From positions 1 through 9,880 of the forward strand of contig SKTA01000035.1 of NCBI GenBank assembly GCA_007122745.1: a stretch of DNA of 9,880 nt. Reading direction: 5' to 3'. Below the pieces are notes generated by a model that was not told the origin of the DNA, did no database searches, and was given only the letters and a program-made list of their open reading frames with translations. Position numbers and translations under genes: made by a program. Numbering within the stretch: position 1 is the stretch's first letter; each line of letters begins with the position of its first letter. This DNA comes from Bacteroidales bacterium (lineage in GTDB: Bacteria > Bacteroidota > Bacteroidia > Bacteroidales > UBA7960). Positions 6,505-9,880 of this stretch are shown in pieces.

Positions 6505-8052
6505 ATGACGACAGAAGAAAAGGGGACTAATGAGGATGTGAAGGCTCCGGAGGGCGCCATGCAACGAATCCTGAACAAGATAGAGGTGTTGGGAAATAAG
6601 TTGCCGCAGCCGGTAACTTTGTTTGCCATATTGATCGGGATTGTTCTGGTTCTTTCATTTATATTCGGGAACATTGGCATCAGTGCTGAGCATCCGTCGC
6701 CCGACGTTGAAGAGCCGATCGTTGCGGTGAACCTGCTAACTGCAGATAACATTCAGATGATTTTAACCTCAATGGTAGAGGTGTTTGCATCTTTCCCACC
6801 GCTTGGTTTGGTTTTGGTTGTGATGTTGGGAATTGGTGTTGCTGAGCGGAGCGGACTGATTGCCATAGCACTCAGGGTTTTTGTTGCCAAAGTACCCAAA
6901 AAATTGATTACTTTTTCAATTGTGATTGCCGGGATGGTCAGCTCCGTTGCTGCTGATGCCGGCTATGTGGTTTTGATCCCGCTGGGAGCTGCAATCTTTA
7001 AAGGGATGGGGAGGCATCCGCTTGCCGGACTGGCTGCTGCATTTGCAGGTGTTTCCGGAGGCTTTGGAGCCAACTTCCTGCCAACCGGCCTCGACCCGAT
7101 GATCGCCGCCTTTACCCAATCAGCTGCTACCATTATGGATGCAAGCTACACAGTAAACCCCCTGTCGAACTACTATCTTATGGCTGCTTCAGTACCGCTT
7201 ATTGGTCTTGCCGGAACCTGGGTTACCGAGAAGATCATTGTACCCCGCCTGGGCAGTTATGAGGGTGAGGATGATGAAACCTACAGCAATACATTTTCCC
7301 GTCAGGAAAAAAGGGGACTGCTTTGGGCGGGTATTTCGGTAATTGTTATTCTTGGATTGATCGCCTTTGCCGTAATCCCTGCAAACGGCGTGCTCCGTGG
7401 TCCTGACGGAGGCATGAACCCCTTTTATAACTCAATCGTGCCCCTGATGTTCATCCTGTTCTTTGTTTCCGGACTGGTTTTCGGCATTGTGGCAAAAACA
7501 ATTAAAGGAGATAAGGATGTGGCAAACATGACTGCCGAAGCGATGGGAACCATGGGAGGTTATATCGTTCTTGCCTTTGTTGCCGCACACCTGGTACAGT
7601 TCTTTATCTGGTCTAATCTTGGATCGATCCTGGCCATCTCTGGGGCCGCCGGACTTCAAAATATTGGGTTTACCGGCATTCCGCTCCTTGTGGCATTCAT
7701 CCTCGTATCATCCTTCATCAACCTGATCATCGGAAGTGCCTCTGCGAAATGGGCAATCCTTGCACCGATTTTTGTGCCCATGCTCATGCTTATGGACTAT
7801 TCACCCGAAACAACGCAGGCGGCATACAGGATCGGCGATTCCTATTCAAACATCCTGACACCGCTGTTGCCTTACTTCCCGCTTGTGATCGTTTTTGCTC
7901 AGAAATATGTAAAGAACATCGGAATCGGAACCATTATTTCAGTGATGTTGCCTTATGCTATCGCTTTCATGATTGTAAGGATACCCATGTTTATAGCCTG
8001 GATACTCCTGAATATTCCGCTTGGAATTGAAGGTCCTATCTACTATCCGTAA
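6505..8052 (+). CDS. AbgT-family transporter (p-aminobenzoyl-glutamate / drug efflux type)
   Basis: This is a 515-residue inner-membrane protein, the usual AbgT length. Members either import p-aminobenzoyl-glutamate (E. coli AbgT) or export drugs such as sulfonamides (MtrF, YdaH). About ten or more hydrophobic segments are visible, starting near residue 36 (VTLFAILIGIVLVLSFIFG), plus re-entrant-like hairpins. Signatures are GVGVAERSGL-like GIGVAERSGL, VSSVAADAGYVVLIPLGA, GVSGGFGANFLPTGLDP with D197, SASAKW with W416, AYRIGDS with R442 and D445, and NILTPLLPYF with P453. From memory these align with functional residues described in MtrF (Asp193, Trp420, Arg446, Pro457), which suggests a working transporter. 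No abgA/abgB-like hydrolase is adjacent, so the substrate is open and export is possible. It seems monocistronic: own promoter, strong terminator 19 bases after the stop. Confidence 0.95.
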   Translation: MTTEEKGTNEDVKAPEGAMQRILNKIEVLGNKLPQPVTLFAILIGIVLVLSFIFGNIGISAEHPSPDVEEPIVAVNLLTADNIQMILTSMVEVFASFPPLGLVLVVMLGIGVAERSGLIAIALRVFVAKVPKKLITFSIVIAGMVSSVAADAGYVVLIPLGAAIFKGMGRHPLAGLAAAFAGVSGGFGANFLPTGLDPMIAAFTQSAATIMDASYTVNPLSNYYLMAASVPLIGLAGTWVTEKIIVPRLGSYEGEDDETYSNTFSRQEKRGLLWAGISVIVILGLIAFAVIPANGVLRGPDGGMNPFYNSIVPLMFILFFVSGLVFGIVAKTIKGDKDVANMTAEAMGTMGGYIVLAFVAAHLVQFFIWSNLGSILAISGAAGLQNIGFTGIPLLVAFILVSSFINLIIGSASAKWAILAPIFVPMLMLMDYSPETTQAAYRIGDSYSNILTPLLPYFPLVIVFAQKYVKNIGIGTIISVMLPYAIAFMIVRIPMFIAWILLNIPLGIEGPIYYP

Positions 8053-8071
8053 TGGATATCTTTTGAATGGT

Positions 8072-8112
8072 AAACCCCTTGTTAAACCATCGGTTGAGCA
8101 GGGGGTTTTTTT
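8072..8112 (+). terminator. Rho-independent terminator after the AbgT-family gene
   Basis: AAACCCCTTG (8072-8081) pairs with CAGGGGGTTT (8099-8108), including one T-G wobble. An inner stem AACC/GGTT closes an ATC loop at 8089-8091. A seven-T tract runs 8106-8112. The hairpin begins 19 bases after the transporter stop codon, and its stem and T-tract are both textbook. Confidence 0.92.
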
Positions 8113-8113
8113 G

Positions 8114-8121
8114 TACATTTG
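8114..8121 (+). promoter_or_regulatory. Candidate -7 element for the nucleotidyltransferase/phosphoesterase unit
   Basis: TACATTTG matches TAnnTTTG and begins one base after the terminator T-tract. A start about seven bases downstream would fall near 8128, between the two candidate start codons at 8125 and 8131. That implies a leaderless message or use of the second ATG. No TTTG is seen at -33, where the terminator hairpin lies. Confidence 0.4.
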
Positions 8122-8124
8122 TGA

Positions 8125-8520
8125 ATGGATATGCAAGCTGAACAATCACATTGGACGTGGCGCTTTGACATGGTGCAAAAGCTGGCAGAGAGCCTCGATA
8201 TGCATGCTTATGGTGTAAAAGCACTTTATCTTATCGGCAGTGTTAAGACAGGTGAGGCCGGACCATGTTCCGACATTGATTTGCTGGCGCACTGCACCGA
8301 TGAGCCTGCAACACAAAAGCTTTTACACGCCTGGTGCAAAGGGTGGGGATTATGCCTTTCTGTACTTAACGAATGCAGAACAAAATATAAAGTTGAAGGC
8401 AGCCTTGTTGATTTACACATTATTACGGATGAAGACATCAAACAAAAAACCAGTTTTGCCGTTATGCTGGAGTCTGTAACCAACAGTGCACGCTTGCTGA
8501 AAAAAGCTGAAATCAAATGA
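8125..8520 (+). CDS. Small Pol-beta-type nucleotidyltransferase domain protein
   Basis: The 131-residue protein has the nucleotidyltransferase signature: LIGS at 36-39, then SDIDL at 49-53, giving the GS-x(10)-DxD pattern with D50 and D52. VDLHII at 95-100 supplies the third acidic residue, D96. All three metal-binding carboxylates are therefore present and activity is plausible, with NTP as donor. The acceptor (protein, RNA, small molecule) is unknown. From memory, similar sequence (a WxxGWxLCL segment, then VDLHIITDEDIxxKTSFA) occurs as a domain in larger Bacteroidota proteins; here it stands alone. It is not an obvious MNT antitoxin, since no HEPN-type partner is adjacent. Start is ATG 8125 or ATG 8131; the latter fits the -7 element better. 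Its TGA overlaps the next gene's ATG. Confidence 0.85.
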   Translation: MDMQAEQSHWTWRFDMVQKLAESLDMHAYGVKALYLIGSVKTGEAGPCSDIDLLAHCTDEPATQKLLHAWCKGWGLCLSVLNECRTKYKVEGSLVDLHIITDEDIKQKTSFAVMLESVTNSARLLKKAEIK

Positions 8521-9380
8521 AAAAACAATATTTTTTTGTATCGGACCTTCATGGCAATGTCAGTAAATATGAAAAACTGTTTTTACAAATAGAAAAAGAC
8601 AAACCAAGGGCTGTTTTCTTTGGTGGTGACCTGCTTCCCGCAGGCCTTAAATATCGTGCCCACAGCAAGGCAAATCCAGTTAATTTTGTTGATGGCTTCC
8701 TCGCCCCGGCGTTTAAAGAGCTCAAAAAAAAACTAAAGGAGAATTATCCGGAGGTGTTTATAATATTGGGGAATGACGATCCACGAAAGGAGGAGGAACG
8801 ATTTCTTGATCATGAGAAGGAGGGCTTGTGGCATTTCATGCACATGAAAAAGGTGCCATTGGATGATTTTATGGTGTATGGTTATGGAATGGTGCCGCCA
8901 ACCCCTTTTCTCCTTAAAGACTGGGAGCGGTATGATGTTTCCCGTTATGTGGATCCCGGATGTGTGCATCCCATTGATGGATACCGAACCGTTGACCCTG
9001 ATGGTGATATGGAGTTTTCAACCATCAAGGAAGACCTGCAGGCATTGACCGGAAATGACGATTTGTTAAAGGCGATCTTCCTGTTTCATACGCCACCTTA
9101 TAAAACAATGCTCGACAGGGCAGGACTCGACGGCGTAATGGTGGATCATGTGCCTGTAGATGTCCACGTAGGAAGCATTGCGGTAAAAGAGTTCATTGAA
9201 GCCCGTGAACCGATGCTTACCCTTCATGGACACATCCACGAATCATCCCGGATCACTGGTCAATGGAAACAAAAGATCGGCAAAACAATGGCCTATTCTG
9301 CCGCCTATGAGGGTGTCGGACTGGCAATCGTCCGTTTCACCGATCGCTGTTTTTTGAGTGCTGAAAGATTGAGCCTGTAG
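8517..9380 (+). CDS. Calcineurin-like metallophosphoesterase
   Basis: This 287-residue cytosolic protein has the complete two-metal metallophosphoesterase motif set: D10-L-H12-G-N, G36-G-D38, G85-N-D87-D88, H191 in FHTPPY and G238-H239-I-H241. Hydrolysis of a phosphomono- or phosphodiester is expected; the substrate is not evident. The long segment at about 118-168 (VYGYGMVPPTPFLLKDWERYDVSRYVDPG) is well formed and looks like a subfamily-specific insert, perhaps for substrate recognition. The start ATG overlaps the upstream TGA as ATGA, so translational coupling to the nucleotidyltransferase is likely. No signal peptide is present. A role in reversing or processing the product of the nucleotidyltransferase is an inference from coupling only. 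Confidence 0.92.
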   Translation: MKKQYFFVSDLHGNVSKYEKLFLQIEKDKPRAVFFGGDLLPAGLKYRAHSKANPVNFVDGFLAPAFKELKKKLKENYPEVFIILGNDDPRKEEERFLDHEKEGLWHFMHMKKVPLDDFMVYGYGMVPPTPFLLKDWERYDVSRYVDPGCVHPIDGYRTVDPDGDMEFSTIKEDLQALTGNDDLLKAIFLFHTPPYKTMLDRAGLDGVMVDHVPVDVHVGSIAVKEFIEAREPMLTLHGHIHESSRITGQWKQKIGKTMAYSAAYEGVGLAIVRFTDRCFLSAERLSL

Positions 9381-9449
9381 CATTTGCCTGGCGGAATGTT
9401 TATCGTGGCCTGCAATTTGTTATATGGATAACACCAAGAATAATTCAAT

Positions 9450-9880
9450 ATGCAAAAAGTAGAAATAGAAAAGACGTACACGAATATCTGTAAATTGATC
9501 CATAAAAACCGGCTTGCCGATGCGCTGGTATTGCTGAATCGCTCTGTTAAGCAAAGCGCAAGAGAATATCTCAGTGATGAGGTGTATAATCTGCAGCAAA
9601 CTTATACGCAGCTGTTAAAGCATAACTTTTCTTCCGTGACCGATCCTGAAAGGAATACAATATATGCCTGGTTAAAGCGAAGCATGCTTGAGCTGGCAGA
9701 TGAGATCAGGGAAATGTTGCTGATGATTGCGGGTTCAGGCAATATATTACAGCTTAAAAAGGAGTTACTGCGCGAAAAGAAAATGGAACGTGCTGAGGCT
9801 TTGCAGCTTCTCGAACACCTGACTTTTGATGATGAGCTCGCCGGCTTGCTCAAGGAGGTGAAAGTTGGAGATACCGATAC
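9450..9880 (+). CDS. Conserved-looking helical protein, N-terminal part, cut by right edge
   Basis: I translated this from ATG 9450; 143 codons stay open to the window end with no stop. The visible part is almost wholly alpha-helical and charged: VEIEKTYTNICKLIHKNRLADALVLLN, an RxYLSDEVYNLQQTYTQLLKHN-like segment, DPERNTIYAWLKRSMLELADEIREMLL and ELLREKKMERAEALQLLEHL. No signal peptide or catalytic motif is visible. The helix-pair pattern resembles the N-terminus of large uncharacterised Bacteroidota proteins that I recall only loosely, possibly with TPR-like helical repeats, and I would not assign a function. It begins 69 bases after the phosphoesterase stop, so it could belong to the same transcript. 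There is no Shine-Dalgarno sequence before the ATG. Confidence 0.8.
   Translation, partial: MQKVEIEKTYTNICKLIHKNRLADALVLLNRSVKQSAREYLSDEVYNLQQTYTQLLKHNFSSVTDPERNTIYAWLKRSMLELADEIREMLLMIAGSGNILQLKKELLREKKMERAEALQLLEHLTFDDELAGLLKEVKVGDTD

Noticed and set aside
8125..8520. MNT/HEPN-type toxin-antitoxin module
   Set aside because: The nucleotidyltransferase fold would fit an antitoxin, but the partner is a metallophosphoesterase and no HEPN-like gene (RxxxxH) is adjacent.

Overview
The window looks like chromosomal core sequence from a member of the Bacteroidota. Three things point there. A large secreted protein ends in a type IX secretion 'type B' (gliding-motility-associated) sorting domain. 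Several genes are preceded by matches to the Bacteroidota -7 element TAnnTTTG. The starts examined lack a convincing Shine-Dalgarno sequence. Species cannot be assigned from this sequence. I see no transposase, integrase, phage gene, CRISPR array, tRNA or rRNA.

Layout, left to right. Thymidine kinase (minus strand) runs off the left edge at its 3' end. About 130 bp of divergent intergenic DNA separates it from a plus-strand gene for a 273-residue protein with conserved-looking ends joined by a Pro-Gln linker encoded by 27 copies of a hexanucleotide. Eleven bases later comes rsmI (16S rRNA 2'-O-methyltransferase), which apparently starts at TTG. It converges with lepA (elongation factor 4, minus strand), leaving only 28 bp between them. 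Beyond lepA, a 164-bp divergent region leads to a 731-residue T9SS cargo protein: signal peptide, CUB-like domain interrupted by an Asp-Asn-Gly repeat, PKD-like domain, proprotein-convertase P-domain, Ig-like region and type B sorting domain. Next is a single-gene AbgT-family transporter closed by a strong intrinsic terminator. Right behind it is a compact unit in which a small Pol-beta-type nucleotidyltransferase overlaps a calcineurin-like metallophosphoesterase by four bases. A further conserved-looking helical protein starts 69 bp later and runs off the right edge.

How the genes relate. Thymidine salvage, rRNA methylation and the translation GTPase are housekeeping functions. The T9SS cargo and the AbgT transporter are probably independent units. 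The nucleotidyltransferase/phosphoesterase pair is the only physically coupled pair whose joint function is unexplained, and it is the best candidate here for an undescribed activity. I do not see strong evidence of a novel multi-gene system. The most unusual direct observations are two in-frame microsatellite-like coding repeats, in two separate genes, and a terminator whose T-tract nearly abuts the next promoter element.
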